A DNA stretch of 64,000 nt from Polynucleobacter necessarius (GCF_900095205.1 NZ_LT606951.1:372001-436000), one strand, 5' to 3'; positions 50,787 through 61,776 are shown, numbered from the stretch's first letter. The notes: generated by a model from the letters alone, not told the origin. Numbers and translations: made by a program.

Positions 50787-51350
50787 TTAGATCTTGCCTA
50801 CAAGGTCTAAAGAAGGGGTTAATGTTGCTGTGCCTTCTTTCCACTTAGCTGGGCAAACTTCGCCTGGGTGAGCCGCTGTGTATTGGGCAGCTTTCAACTT
50901 GCGCAAAGTTTCTGAAACATCACGAGCGATTTCATTTGAATGAATTTCTGCTGTCTTAATGATGCCTTCAGGATTGATGATGAATGTGCCACGCAAAGCC
51001 AAACCAGCTTCAGGAATATGAACGCCGAATGCATTGGTCAAGGTGTGTGTTGGGTCGCCAACGAGTGGGAACTTTGCTTTTCCTACTGCAGGTGAAGTTT
51101 CATGCCAAACCTTGTGTGAGAAATGAGTATCAGTTGTCACGATATACACTTCAGAGCCTAACTTTTGGAATTCAGCATAGTTCTCCGCTGCGTCTTCAAT
51201 TTCAGTAGGGCAGTTAAATGTAAAAGCTGCTGGCATGAAAATAAGAACCGACCAATGACCCTTGAGGGTTTCATCAGTGACGGTTACAAACTTGCCATTG
51301 TGGAAAGCTTCGGTTTTAAATGGTTGAACTGCGGTATTGATGATGGACAT
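50787..51350 (-). CDS. ahpC: Alkyl hydroperoxide reductase subunit C (peroxiredoxin)
   Basis: Typical 2-Cys peroxiredoxin, 187 aa, reducing peroxides. The peroxidatic Cys47 is in FTFNCPTEI and the resolving Cys is in GEVCPAKW. The catalytic Thr/Arg environment (PAAFTF, HETSPAVGKAKFPLVGD) is intact. The C-terminal tail is full length. Its normal reductant, AhpF, is broken next door, so it must be reduced by another system or serve stoichiometrically. The frame is intact. Confidence 0.96.
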   Translation of the reverse strand: MSIINTAVQPFKTEAFHNGKFVTVTDETLKGHWSVLIFMPAAFTFNCPTEIEDAAENYAEFQKLGSEVYIVTTDTHFSHKVWHETSPAVGKAKFPLVGDPTHTLTNAFGVHIPEAGLALRGTFIINPEGIIKTAEIHSNEIARDVSETLRKLKAAQYTAAHPGEVCPAKWKEGTATLTPSLDLVGKI

Positions 51351-51649
51351 ACTGTGTGCTCCTTGTTTTGGTTAATCAATATTTTAGTTAGCTAATACAA
51401 CTGAGTGAATTTTGAACCTCTGTTTATTATTTGTATAATGAATAAATTTGATATTTATAATCGAATTTATAGATAATTGACTCTTTAGGCTTTTATGGCA
51501 GCTCTGAGGGTAAAAATTTCGCTTTTTGAGGAGATTTTTTGGGTTTTTTGTAGGATTTTGAAAGGTAATTACATTTCTTTCGGCTATAGTGCGCGCCTGT
51601 ATTAATCAGAATTAATACGACTTCCTTTACCCCTCTACGGAGAAATAAT
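51351..51649. other. AT-rich gap between ahpC and the OmpA-like pseudogene
   Basis: About 300 bases between divergent genes. The part at 51421-51480 is very AT-rich with an imperfect palindrome around ATAATCGAATTTAT, a plausible place for an ahpC promoter or peroxide-sensor site. A TATAGT (51585-51590) could be the -10 of the OmpA-like gene. No ORF or RNA is recognised. Confidence 0.35.
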
Positions 51650-52191
51650 ATGAAATTGATGAAACAAGGCTTTATTGCCCTATCGATTGCAGCACTAGCT
51701 CTTTTAAGTGCATGCGTATCACACAGAACAAATACAACCAATTGGATCAGGCTTACACACAGCTTCAACAGGCCTACCAAGATGATGAGGTTGAAATTCG
51801 TCAATTGCAAGGCGAGTTGCGTATTACGATTCGTGACAAAATTTTGTTCCCAGAGGGTGGCTATCGCTTGAACTCTCAGGCTGAGCAAGTATTGGCAAAA
51901 ATGGCGCCAACTTTATCTGGCTTCAAAAATACTAAAGTAGTGGTACGAGGATATACAGATAATGTCGCTATTGGTGCTGGCTTGCGTAGCCAGGGAATTG
52001 CAACTAACCTCGACTTATCTTCTAAGAGAGCTGACAACGTGGGGGACTTCCTCATTCGTAAGGGTGTAAGCCCAAGCTTGATTTCTGCTCAAGGTATGGG
52101 CGAATCCAATCCTGTAGCTTCTAACGATACGCCAGATGGCCGTGCACAAAATCGTTGTATTGAAGTGACTTTGGTTGGTCCAGGTAATTAA
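51650..52191 (+). pseudogene. OmpA-family lipoprotein with a 2-bp duplication
   Basis: A lipoprotein signal (FIALSIAALALLSACVS, lipobox LSAC) is followed by a frameshift. TCACACAG at 51719-51726 has an extra CA. Removing it gives CVSQNKYNQLDQAYTQL, running into a coiled segment and an OmpA-like peptidoglycan-binding domain (VVVRGYTDNVAIG, LSSKRADNVGDFLIRKGV). The downstream frame is open to 52191. Confidence 0.85.
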
Positions 52192-52218
52192 TTCATAGCC
52201 CACATAAAAGGATAAAGA

Positions 52219-52616
52219 ATGAAACATTTAATAAAAATCTGTGCGGCAACAGTTGTGGCATTGTCATTGGCCGCTTGCTCAGCACCAGATATCAAAATAT
52301 CTTCAGCAGATTTTGTAAAAGTAACGAATGGTATTTTGACAAGCAGCTATGGCAAAACCATTTACACCTTTGACAAAGATCAGGCTGGCTCAGGTAAGTC
52401 TGAGTGTGTATCCACTTGTGCTGATAATTGGCCTCCTGTATATATGTAGAGCCAGGCATCATGCTTTCTGGGGATTTTGCTGCTATCAACCGTAATAATG
52501 GCCAAAAGCAGTTGACCTACAAAGGTAAGCCACTTTATTTCTACGCTAAGGATAAGAATCCTGGCGATAAGACTGGCGATAACGTCAATAATGTATGGCA
52601 TGTTGTAACGCCGTAA
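52219..52616 (+). pseudogene. Secreted-repeat lipoprotein with a TA duplication
   Basis: Lipoprotein (signal ending LAAC) of the COG4315 / Lipoprotein_15 repeat type: LTSSYGKTIYTFDKD and CADNWPPVYVEPG are the repeat. TATATAT at 52439-52445 has two extra bases, so the frame ends at 52449. The rest (SGDFAAINRNNGQKQLTYKG) is open in another frame to 52616. A terminator follows. Confidence 0.82.
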
Positions 52617-52640
52617 TTTATTGCTAATGCAATGAATATG

Positions 52641-52667
52641 AAACCACCTTCGGGTGGTTTCTTTTTG
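52641..52667 (+). terminator. Terminator after lipoprotein remnant
   Basis: AAACCACC-TTCG-GGTGGTTT with a following CTTTTTG tail. Confidence 0.88.
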
Positions 52668-52702
52668 TAAACTGTTTGCCTTAATCCGCATAGAGCTAAA
52701 TT

Positions 52703-54163
52703 TTGAGATCATTTTTGACGGCAAGTCCTCGTGTAAGAAGCGGCTTCTTATCGATAGCATTGGCTTGCTGTCTTTTGCTGATGGTAGGTTGTGCTAGTAG
52801 ACCAATTAATCCACCTCTGGATAAGATTGATCTGAAGGCGGGCTATCGCGGGCTTCTGGAGTGCAGCGGTCAAGGTGGCCAGTTGCCTGAGACTTTGGTT
52901 GTATTGGCTTTCTCTGGCGGTGGCACTCGAGCTGCTTCCATATGGTGTATTAGAAGCATTGCGTGAAATGGAGTTAGTGGAGCGTAGCGGTAAAAAGGTA
53001 AGAGCGATTGATCAAGTCAATTTCATCACTGGTGTATCGGGCGGTAGTTTTACTGCGCTTGCATATGGCTTGTATGGAGAAAAGTTATTTGATTTTTATG
53101 AGACAGATTTTCTAAAGCGCGATGTTCAAGGCGAGATAATTGCCAGAGCAGCCAATCCTTTTTTAATTGGATACGTCTCGCGTCTACTGGATGGGGACGC
53201 TCAGAATTAGCGGCAGAGCTCTACGATGAAATTTTGTTCCATGGTGCCACCTACGCTGATCTTAAGAAGAGCAATGGGCCATTCATTTCTGCCTCCGGAA
53301 CGGATATTTCGTCCGGTGGCGGTTTTTCATTTGATCAAACCTTCTTTGACTATCTTTGCTCAGATTTACTTGGCGTTCCTTTATCGCGTGTAGCTGCCTC
53401 ATCTTCAGCAGTGCCTTTTGTTTTGTCGCCGGTGACCTATAACAATTACGCTAATCAATGCAAGTTCATTGAACCAGAATATCTTGCCCAGTTTGAGAAT
53501 GCCAAAAATGCCCCGAGGCCTGCAGCGCGTTTAATTAAAGCAATGCAAGATCCGAACGTGTATCACAATCAGAAAGAAAACCCATATCTCCACATCGTAG
53601 ACGGAGGTGTTGCGGATAATCTGGCTTTACGTGAGATGCTGGATTTCTTGGAGGGGCTGGAGGCAATGAACTTGTCTGGCCAAAAAACTCAGTTTGATAA
53701 TGTCAGGCGGATCGTTGTGATGGTAGTCAACTCCCTTTCTGCTCCAAAAAACAATTGGAATAAAAAAGTGGATGGCCCTGGTGCTATTGAGTTGCTAATT
53801 AAAGCAACCGGGGTGCCCATTGATCATTATTCTTATGAAGAGGTCGAGTCTTTATTAGACACCCAAGCACGCTGGAATAGCATGCGTACCTTGCGTAACT
53901 CGCAGCTGTTTAAGTCGAATAAAAATCAAGAGCTAGCTAATATTGTCAATACTCCTGATATTGATTTGTATGTGGTGAATGTTGCCTTTAATATGTTGGA
54001 AGATAAGGCTGAGTATGAATACCTTAATAACCTTCCCACATCATTCGTCCTAGCGCCCGAAGAGGTGGATCGTTTGAGGGCAGCTGCTAAGAAGATTATC
54101 AAGGCATCGCCTGAAATTCAAAAAATTATGAAAAATAGCGACACCAAAATCATTAGTCAGTAA
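52703..54163 (+). pseudogene. Broken patatin-like phospholipase lipoprotein
   Basis: Patatin-family lipid acyl hydrolase. A lipoprotein signal (LLLMVGCASRP) precedes the oxyanion motif AFSGGGTRAA, the nucleophile ITGVSGGSF and the acid DGGVADNLAL. Frameshifts near 52935 (between TRAA and PYGVLEALRE) and near 53205 (between LLDG and SELAAELYDE) divide it into three frames. The full length would be about 486 aa. It is followed by a matching outer-membrane gene. Confidence 0.85.
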
Positions 54164-54174
54164 GCAACTCTTGT

Positions 54175-54978
54175 ATGAAATTACTTTTATCGTTTCTGTT
54201 TGCTCTTTTCGTCACGGTAACTCATGCCGAGGATTTGCTTGTGCCCATTTCAAAATTTGACAATGACTCGCAGCAGCTAACGGATAGTAAGGTGCTGGAG
54301 TTTTGGGCTTATTACAACTACAATGGCGATGATAATTATCAAAATACGCTCAAGTTAAGGTATTACAACCCATTGGCATTGGGTGATTGGCGCGGACGCA
54401 TACGTTTAGATACTTCTTATGTGGCTAACTTCAACTCGATTTCTTCGTCTAACAATTCGGGGCAGTACAGCTCTGGCAACACGATGATTACTGTCTGGGG
54501 GCAAGATCTGAGTTTTCTGAAATCTCTTGGCGCTTTAGTGGGTGCACGGGTTATATTCCCATTTGGCAATAACGGACAGTGGGCTGTTGGACCTCAACTA
54601 GGGCGGTCTTTTAAGCCGGATATCGATAGCATTCTTCATGTAACAGATATGTCGCCTTTAATTCGTTAAATGTATGGTTTTGCGAGCAAAAATAACAATC
54701 CAAGCTTTAATCCACATGCACCGCCATTACAAAGAAGCCTTCAGATATTTCCTACGGTGGGCTTTCAACTCTCTCCGAATACGATATTGCGGTTTTGGGA
54801 TGAGAACGGCATGGTCTACAACTCCGCAGGCGGGGGGTGGTTTGTGCCCATTGACGCTATGGTGACTCATCGCTTGGATAAAAATTGGGTTTTTGCTATA
54901 GGTGGTAGTAAGCAACTAGTACAAACCTACCGCCAATATGATTGGTCTAGTTATGCCAAGATTTCATACAACTTCTAG
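54175..54978 (+). pseudogene. Outer-membrane beta-barrel protein with one in-frame stop
   Basis: The signal peptide starts MKLLLSFLFALFVTVTHA. The rest is alternating aromatic/polar strand-like sequence ending in the outer-membrane signature KISYNF. The only lesion is TAA at 54667-54669 (SPLIR-stop-MYGFASK) in the same frame, probably from a Tyr codon. The length is 267 codons. It lies 11 bases after the patatin remnant and was probably its operon partner. Confidence 0.75.
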
Positions 54979-55120
54979 CTTTGATGGCAACTGTTGTATC
55001 AATTCCACAAGTTCTTGTAGGAAATTGTAAGAATGATTTAGGTGCTATTTGTTTTGCTTATTTCACCCCTATTTAAGGGCATAATTCGGGGTTATTTGAT
55101 CAAATTCGATCCCCAACCTA

Positions 55121-55612
55121 ATGACATCAACCGACGCTCTTGAACTTGTTTACCAGAATGCAATCCCTCAGACTGCATTTGGTCTTTTCATTATGAGTCT
55201 AGTGCTGATCATTGATGATTATGGGTTCATTGGCACAATGCTCTTTTTTAGGGCGAACGTTGGATAAAGTGAGCGTCCTTCGAAAGTGAAAGCAATATTT
55301 TTCTTTGTGCTTTGCATTCAAATGCTGGCGCTGACACAATTGGCCTCGATGTGCATTTGGGCCAGCGCGCTCATAATTGCTGGTGTTTCCCCAGATTGGT
55401 TTTCGGCTATTCGCTTAAGCGCGAGTAGTTACGCCACCTTAGGAAATTTCACACCGATCTTGCCTGGCGGTTGGCATTTGGTTCCTGCCTTTATTGCATT
55501 TTCTGGTCTATTTTCTTTTGCCTGGGCATCTTCTTCTACGATTTCTATGGTGAGCGCTTTAAACAATTATTTAGATACCTCTAAAAATTCCATTCTTCAA
55601 TCCAACCTTTAA
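55121..55612 (+). pseudogene. Broken small membrane protein, possibly ion-channel related
   Basis: MTSTDALELVYQNAIPQTAF with transmembrane segments (FIMSLVLIIDDYGFIGTML, FFFVLCIQMLALTQLA) and SSYATLGNFTPILPGGW before a last helix, loosely like a pore-loop channel. Two small indels around 55262-55275 break the frame. The second part is open to 55612. The family assignment is weak. Confidence 0.5.
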
Positions 55613-55637
55613 TTAATCTAACCTTAACGACACTCTT

Positions 55638-56445
55638 ATGAATAAGAAAATCCTCTCCTCACTTCTTTTGGTTTGTGCCTCATTAACTTGCATGAACTTT
55701 GCACATGCAGACGAGGTTATCTCGCCAATTCCACAGGTCTCAGATGAGTGGCGTTTTTCAGTTTCCCCTTATGGATGGCTTCCTACTGTAGGCACCACTG
55801 TTAGCGCTGGTGGTCCAGGGTCTAAAAATGCTGATATCTCTGCATCCCAAATTATTAACAACCTCAAATCAGGCGTAATGATTGCTGGTGAGGTGCATTA
55901 CGGTAAATGGGGTGTGATGGCCGATTTTGCTAATGCAACTGTGCAAAAAATCGGTGGCTTTAACTTCAAAGGCGACCCTATATACAGAATCGGAGATAAG
56001 GGTACTCTCCCAAGCATCATTGTTTAACTTTGTGGGTACTTATACCGCTTTTAACAACCAAGATGCCTATGTGGATGCTTTGCTCGGTGTACGTTGGATC
56101 AGTTTGACAACCACTTTAGATTTGAGAGTAGCGGGAACTCCTTATGGCGTTAGTGCTTCATCTGCAACTCCTGCAACCTACGGCGTTGTCGGCGTGAACA
56201 GTCGCTATCGCATCATGGGTTCTAATTGGTATGTCCCTTTGTATGCTGACGTTGGAACAGCTGGGGGTCCTAATCATATGACTTGGCAAGCTTCAACTGG
56301 TGTGGGTGTTGCTCTTACCAAAATGGTAGATTTATCTTTAACTTATCGCGCTATTGGTTTTGAAATCAAGAGCGGCAACAACGATACAACATTGCTCAAA
56401 GGTCTCTTCCATGGCCCGCAAGTAATGGCTACATTTAACTTCTAA
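55638..56445 (+). pseudogene. Frameshifted outer-membrane beta-barrel protein
   Basis: Signal peptide MNKKILSSLLLVCASLTCMN...AHA, then VSPYGWLPTVGTTVSAGG and barrel-like strands ending MATFNF. One missing base near 56009 (GTLSQASLFNFVGTY is split) closes the frame at 56027. The second half is open to 56445. About 270 codons. Substrate is unknown. Confidence 0.75.
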
Positions 56446-56464
56446 TTTTTCAGAGCTACCGAAC

Positions 56465-57344
56465 ATGAATTCCATCATAAAAATTGCAGCTACTTTTGTA
56501 GTTGCTAGTTTTATTTCATACGCTGCATTTGCGCAAGAAGTCCCAGCGCGTGCTGGCACGATTGCTGCAGCACAAGCTGGCAAATTAGATGATCTAAAAA
56601 AGAAGTGGACTCTGTTGATATTGCTAAGAAGTTGGCTAACCCAATTGCCAATATGATTTCTGTGCCCCTCCAGTATGAGATCAGTCGTGGCGTAGTTAAA
56701 TCAAGGTGGCTCTGAGCAAACTCTCTTGTTCCAACCAGTTGCTCCACTTAACTTGGGTGGCGGGGATGTATTTTATCGTGCGTCCGATTGGGGCTGGTGT
56801 GAGAGAAACCAGCGTTCAATATGCGCCAGGTCGCTCATTTTCGGGTTACGGTATTGCGAGTGTGACGTTGGAGTCGTTCTATGCGCCTAACACCAACTCT
56901 TCTTGGATTTGGGGTATTGGACCTTATGCGCAATCACCATCTGGTAATAGCGGTAAATTTGGTTCACAACAAACCGGTGCCGGTGTGACGGGTGTGGTTC
57001 TGAATCGTGATGGTCCATGCATGGACTTATGGTCTGTTGGCTTATCAGTCCTAGAACATGGGCGGTAACCCGGCATATGGTACGCAAAATAATTTGTATG
57101 GTCAACCGTTGGCCTATACCAATAAGGAAGCTTGGACTTGCACGATGAATATGGAGGCGCAATATAACTATGACGCACGTCGTACAACGAATCCTCTTTA
57201 TGCAGGCGTTTCTAAGTTGTTTTTGTCATTGACGGTGTGCCATTCTCCTTTGGCGCAGGACCAATCTATTACGTCAGCAATACTCCAGGCGGTCCATCAG
57301 GTTGGGGCGCTCGTGCAACAGCAACTCTGGTTATTCTGAAGTAA
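56465..57344 (+). pseudogene. Heavily decayed outer-membrane transporter-like protein
   Basis: Signal peptide MNSIIKIAATFVVASFISYA, then fragments in several frames: LANPIANMISVPLQYE, QTLLFQPVAPLNLGGGD, SSWIWGIGPYAQSP, GAGVTGVVLNRDGP, EAWTCTMNMEAQYNYD, ending GWGARATATLVILK. This order matches a large family of exported barrel-like proteins with a WGAGPT-type core. Five or so frameshifts make it the most degraded gene here. Confidence 0.75.
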
Positions 57345-57362
57345 TTGCTGTTCGATTCATTT

Positions 57363-57388
57363 AAAACCACTCTTCGGAGTGGTTTTTT
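57363..57388 (+). terminator. Terminator after outer-membrane gene block
   Basis: AAAACCACTC-TTCG-GAGTGGTTTT with trailing T-run, between the last barrel remnant and the sensor kinase. Confidence 0.9.
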
Positions 57389-57435
57389 ATTGCCAATGGT
57401 CGTTATGATTATTGAGATCCTAAATACAAACACCA

Positions 57436-59277
57436 TTGCATACTGAAGAACTTTTTCAAAATTTCCTATTGCTTATAGCTCTTACCACTGGGTGTGCCAA
57501 CGCTAGCGATAGCTATCTGCTTGGCCAAGCCTATTTTGAAGACTTGAGTAATTCACTTGATGTGCAAGATGTCAAAAAGGAAAAATTTATCTCTTATAAA
57601 GGGTGGTTGTCAAAAGGTTATCGACCATCAACCTATTGGATTAGATCAGATATTCGCCCATCTGATAAAGATTTGATCTTAAGAATCAGGCCGGCTTATG
57701 TTGAAAGTATTGAACTTTTTGATTCCTCGACTGCTCAAGGGAATAGGATGACTGGTGCTAAATACCCCGTCTCCGAAGCAGATATTGAAGCATTCAATCA
57801 TAACTTTAACTTAGGGGCTGATAAACGGGAAAGACAAGTTTATTTGAAAGTGAAATCAGTTCGCACTTATGTCCTTAATTTTCAAGTGATGCCACTTGTG
57901 GAATTTTTAAGTGTAGAACAAACAAATAGCTTGATTTTTGTGGCTTATGCCGTGTTTACCTTTTCACTTGCTTTATGGCTATTGGGTGCGTGGTTTGCTA
58001 ATCGTGAGATAGTTCTTGGCCTATTTGTGGTTCAACAATTTATTTCATTTTTGCACGCAATTTTTCTATTGGGATATGCGCGTGTTTTTTTGATCACTAT
58101 GTTGATCAATCTATTCTTAATTACTTGACTTACGTAATAGTGGTGAGCTACTCATTAATTGGAATCTTGGCAAATAAACTTCTGTTTAAAGAGTACTCAA
58201 TAAGGCGTTTTTTTGGATATCTTTTTAATGGAGCCATTTGTACTTCTATTTTTATTATTGGGCTATTGATTATTGGTAGCGTAGGTCTCGCCTTAAAGAT
58301 CAATGCATCACTGGTTCTATTGATAGCAGTTTTATTTTGGGTAACAGCACTTTTTGGAACTGGCGCAGATGGAGTGGCAAAGAATATTAATCTTCCCATC
58401 AATATTCTTCGTGTCTATTACACATTTAATGTAGGTATGTGGGTTGTCATAGTGCTTCCTGTGCTGGGTGTTATTCAGTCGAATGAGGTGTTTACCTACT
58501 CTAATTTCATTTATAGCGCATTAAGCGGCCTTTTGTTTTGTTGGATTCTTCAGTATCGGGCAAAAACCATTTTGAAAAATGAAGTTCTCAAATCTGCTGC
58601 GCTTAAGGAGGAGGTTGAAAATGAAAGAATTAGGCGGGAAGAGCAGGGCAAGCTAATGTCTATGCTGACTCATGAGATCAGAACCCCTTTATCAGTCTTA
58701 AAGCTAGTTGTAGATCGGAAGGTAGCCGGGTCTGATCTTGAGGATTATGCCAATAGAGCGGTCAGTAATATTGATTCAATTATTGATAAGTGCATACAGC
58801 TAGACCAGTTAGGTTTAAATGTTCTTCAAATTCACAAATCTCAATTTAATTTTTTAGCCTTACTCAATTCGATTATTGCTGATAGTCGAATTGATAACAG
58901 ATTTTTAATTCGGGGAAATGCTGATGTTGAGATTGAATCTGACAGGGATATCGTACATGTCATTACTTCTAATCTTCTCGGAAATGCTATTAAACATTCA
59001 GCACCAGAAACGAGTATCAATATTGATTTGGAAATTCTTGATTCGAGCTCAAGCAGACGTCTTCAATTTAGCGTGCAGAATGTGATTGGTCCTATGGGTG
59101 CACCCCGATCCTGCACTCGCATTTGATAAGTACTACAGAAGCTCCTCTGCAGCTAAGATCAGCGGTTTAGGATTGGGATTATTCCTTGTTCGAGAGTTGG
59201 CGCATGCATTAAATGGTGAGATAAAGTTATTCATCAATAACAATTTAATTACATTTACAGTATGGATTCCAATCTAA
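57436..59277 (+). pseudogene. Broken 7TM sensor histidine kinase
   Basis: The layout is a periplasmic 7TMR-DISMED2-like sensor (signal around NFLLLIALTTGCANA), seven-helix membrane part, coiled coil, HisKA (MLTHEIRTPLSVLKL) and HATPase (NLLGNAIKHS; GLGLGLFLVREL). A missing A near 58113 ends the frame after LINLFLIT. An extra base near 59098 splits GPMG from HPDPALAFDKYYRS. The gene overlaps the start of the response regulator by 16 bases. The start codon (TTG at 57436) is uncertain. Confidence 0.85.
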
Positions 59278-59945
59278 AAATAGCCATTGTTGAGGACAAT
59301 GACGACTTAAGGGCCTTGTTAATGCAAGACCTCTGTATGGCTGGATATTTTGTACAGGGAGTGGAATCTGCTGAGCAGTTGGATGAAATTTTTTCTATAA
59401 ATCACTTTGATGTTTTAATTGCAGACGTTAATTTGCCGGGCGAGAGCGGTTTTGCCATAGCAAAACGTTATAAAAGACTCAATTCCCATCTTACGGTTGT
59501 CATGCTTACCGCTCGCACTTCAACAGAGGACAAGGTAAGGGGCTATGAGTCAGGGGCAGACCTATATCTAACCAAGCCCGTTTCTAATATTGAATTGCTT
59601 GCTGTGGTTGGAAGTATCTCAAGACACATCAGTGCGCAGAATGCTGCACCAGAAGTTAAATTAAATCTGAAGAACCTCACTCTCACTGGTACAAAAACAG
59701 TAGACCTCAACAAGCAAGAAGTGGCAATTGTTAAAGCTTTGAGTGAGCCCCAATCTTCTAACTTGCCTTATTACCAGTTGTTGGAGATCTGCAATGAGCC
59801 TGTGGATGAGACTGCTAAAGCTGGATTTGAGGTTCGCATTACTAGGTTGCGAAAAAAATTCGTTGAAATTGGGGTGGACAAGTCATTGCGAGCCCTGCGC
59901 GGCAACGGATATCAACTATTAGTGAATGTGCATATCGTTTTGTAA
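59262..59945 (+). CDS. OmpR-type response regulator
   Basis: A 227-aa two-component regulator. The receiver domain has acidic pocket EDND at 11-14, phosphoacceptor Asp55 (LIADVNLPGESG), Thr in MLTARTS and Lys in LTKP. The C-terminal winged helix contains AGFEVRITRLRKKF and LRGNGYQL. The ATG overlaps the kinase gene end, marking a two-gene operon. The receiver and DNA-binding domain are intact although the kinase is broken, so it would be an orphan unless cross-phosphorylated. Confidence 0.9.
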   Translation: MDSNLKIAIVEDNDDLRALLMQDLCMAGYFVQGVESAEQLDEIFSINHFDVLIADVNLPGESGFAIAKRYKRLNSHLTVVMLTARTSTEDKVRGYESGADLYLTKPVSNIELLAVVGSISRHISAQNAAPEVKLNLKNLTLTGTKTVDLNKQEVAIVKALSEPQSSNLPYYQLLEICNEPVDETAKAGFEVRITRLRKKFVEIGVDKSLRALRGNGYQLLVNVHIVL

Positions 59946-60014
59946 GGTTTTGTAAGGAACCTCTAAAAAGATTTGTTAAATTTTTACCTAGTTACAAATC
60001 TATTTGGAGATCCC

Positions 60015-61125
60015 ATGAAAATCAAATTCACCAAGGCCCTCAGCACATTGTTGATAGCTACCTTTGCAATTGCGCCAGCTATAAGTAATGCCTGTACTAG
60101 TTTTGTTTTAAAAAATAAGGATGGCAGCCTTGTATATGCCAGAACAATTGAATTTGCTATGGAATTGCCGATGAAAATTGCTTTGTATCCAAGAAATCAT
60201 CAATTTAAAGGAACTGGCCCTGATGGTGTAGCTGGCTCTGGTTTAGCTTGGAATGGTAAGTATGCTCTCATTGGTCTTAATGCCTATGACTTAGATCTAA
60301 TTGGCGATGGTATGAATGAAAAAGGCTTGATGGGCGGAATGCAGTATTTGCCCGTTGCCTCTGAGTATCAAGATCCAACGGGAGCTGATGCTAAAAACAG
60401 TATTGCTTCATACCAGGTTGTGAATTACATTTTGAGTAACTTCGCTACCGTAGATGAAATCAAGGCAGGACTGAACAAGATTTTTGTCAACAATTCAAAG
60501 TTTGATAAGTGGAATAATGAAATTGTGAAAATGCATTTCAGCCTCCACGATACCAATGGTAAGAGCATTATTATTGAATATGTAAAGGGTCAGTTCAATA
60601 TTTACGACAACCCGATGGGCGCGATGGCTAATGAGCCGCCATTCGATTGGCAGATGATTAATCTCACAAATTATTTGAATTTATCTCCTGTAGACATTGG
60701 AACTAGGACAATTGGCGGCCTTAACTTCACACCTAGAAGTGCTGGTAGTGGTATGCATGGTCTCCCCCAGGCGACTTTATGAGTCAGAGCCGCTTCTTAA
60801 GGGCTGTTGACTATTCACAGGCTGCAGATAAGTATGCTGCTGATTTACCAAGAATTGAGCTTACTTGGCACATCATCAATATGTTTGATATTCCTCCTGG
60901 CATAAGTCTTGCCAATGACGGTAAGGCGGATGCAAAGGGTAAATATTTTTATGATCACACCCAGCAAACTGTTGTAGGCGATCAAAAAATCTGACCTATT
61001 ATGCAAGATTCTTTGGTGGAAGCGATATCTTCAAATTCAGCATGAAGGATTGCGATTGGAATGCCAAAGAGCGTAAGCAGTGGGCTATTCCATCAACATC
61101 AACCTATAAAACGTTTTCTAATTGA
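60015..61125 (+). pseudogene. Broken linear-amide C-N hydrolase, copy 2
   Basis: Paralogue of the 29.3-kb Ntn-hydrolase. The signal peptide ends ISNA before catalytic Cys (CTSFVLKNKDGSLVYARTIEF). The ATG at 60015 follows GGAG. A C-run change near 60765-60770 (GLPGDFMSQSRFLR) and an A-run change near 60985 (GDQK-LTYYARFFGGSDIFKF) break it. The end TYKTFSN-stop (61125) abuts directly on an amidohydrolase fragment, a likely deletion junction. Confidence 0.85.
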
Positions 61126-61776
61126 TTGCTTCGATGAAATCCTTCTTTGATCAAGGTTGGCAAATTTCTATATACTCCAATGGTGATAAGGCGATTGATC
61201 AAACTTTGGCTAGCTACACCAAGTTATTGGCTGGTTCTGCTAAACCACAAGACCGTCGTTTACGTATTGAGCATTTCACGATCAATAATGAATCTCAAGT
61301 AAAGCAAGCGGCAAAGCTGGGGGTTATTCCAAGCTTTACGATTGGACACGTAGATTATTGGGGATCTGCATTTAGCAATTACATTGTTGGCGCTGATCGT
61401 GCTAAGCGTATTGACCCAGCCAGCCGGAGACTTTAAGCGTGCTGGCGGTAAATTTACTTTACACAGTGATACACCAGTTTCCAATGTCGGTCCTTTGAAC
61501 TATGTGAGCGAGGAAGTGACGCGCTTATGGCAGTTGCTACCACAAAAGGTATTGGGCCCTGATCAAGCGGTAACCGTAGATGATGCTTTGCGTGCTATTA
61601 CCATTGATGCAGCCTGCCAAACATTTTCTGATGACAAGGTTGGTAGCTTAGAGGTTGGTAAGCAAGCTGACTTGGTTATTCTGGAAAAGAATCCGCGTCA
61701 GACTCCCCCTGCAGAAATCCGCAACATTAAGGTGAAGGGTGCTTGGGTTGATGGCAAGCCAGTTAATCTCAATTGA
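61126..61776 (+). pseudogene. C-terminal fragment of YtcJ-type amidohydrolase B
   Basis: Begins abruptly at MKSFFDQGWQISIYSNGDKAID, which corresponds to the middle of YtcJ proteins. The N-terminal half with the HxH metal site is missing. A four-base duplication (CAGC twice, 61417-61424) shifts IDPAGDFKRAGGKFTLHSDTP. The tail (AITIDAACQTFSDDKVGSLEVGKQADL) is open to 61776. Confidence 0.85.
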
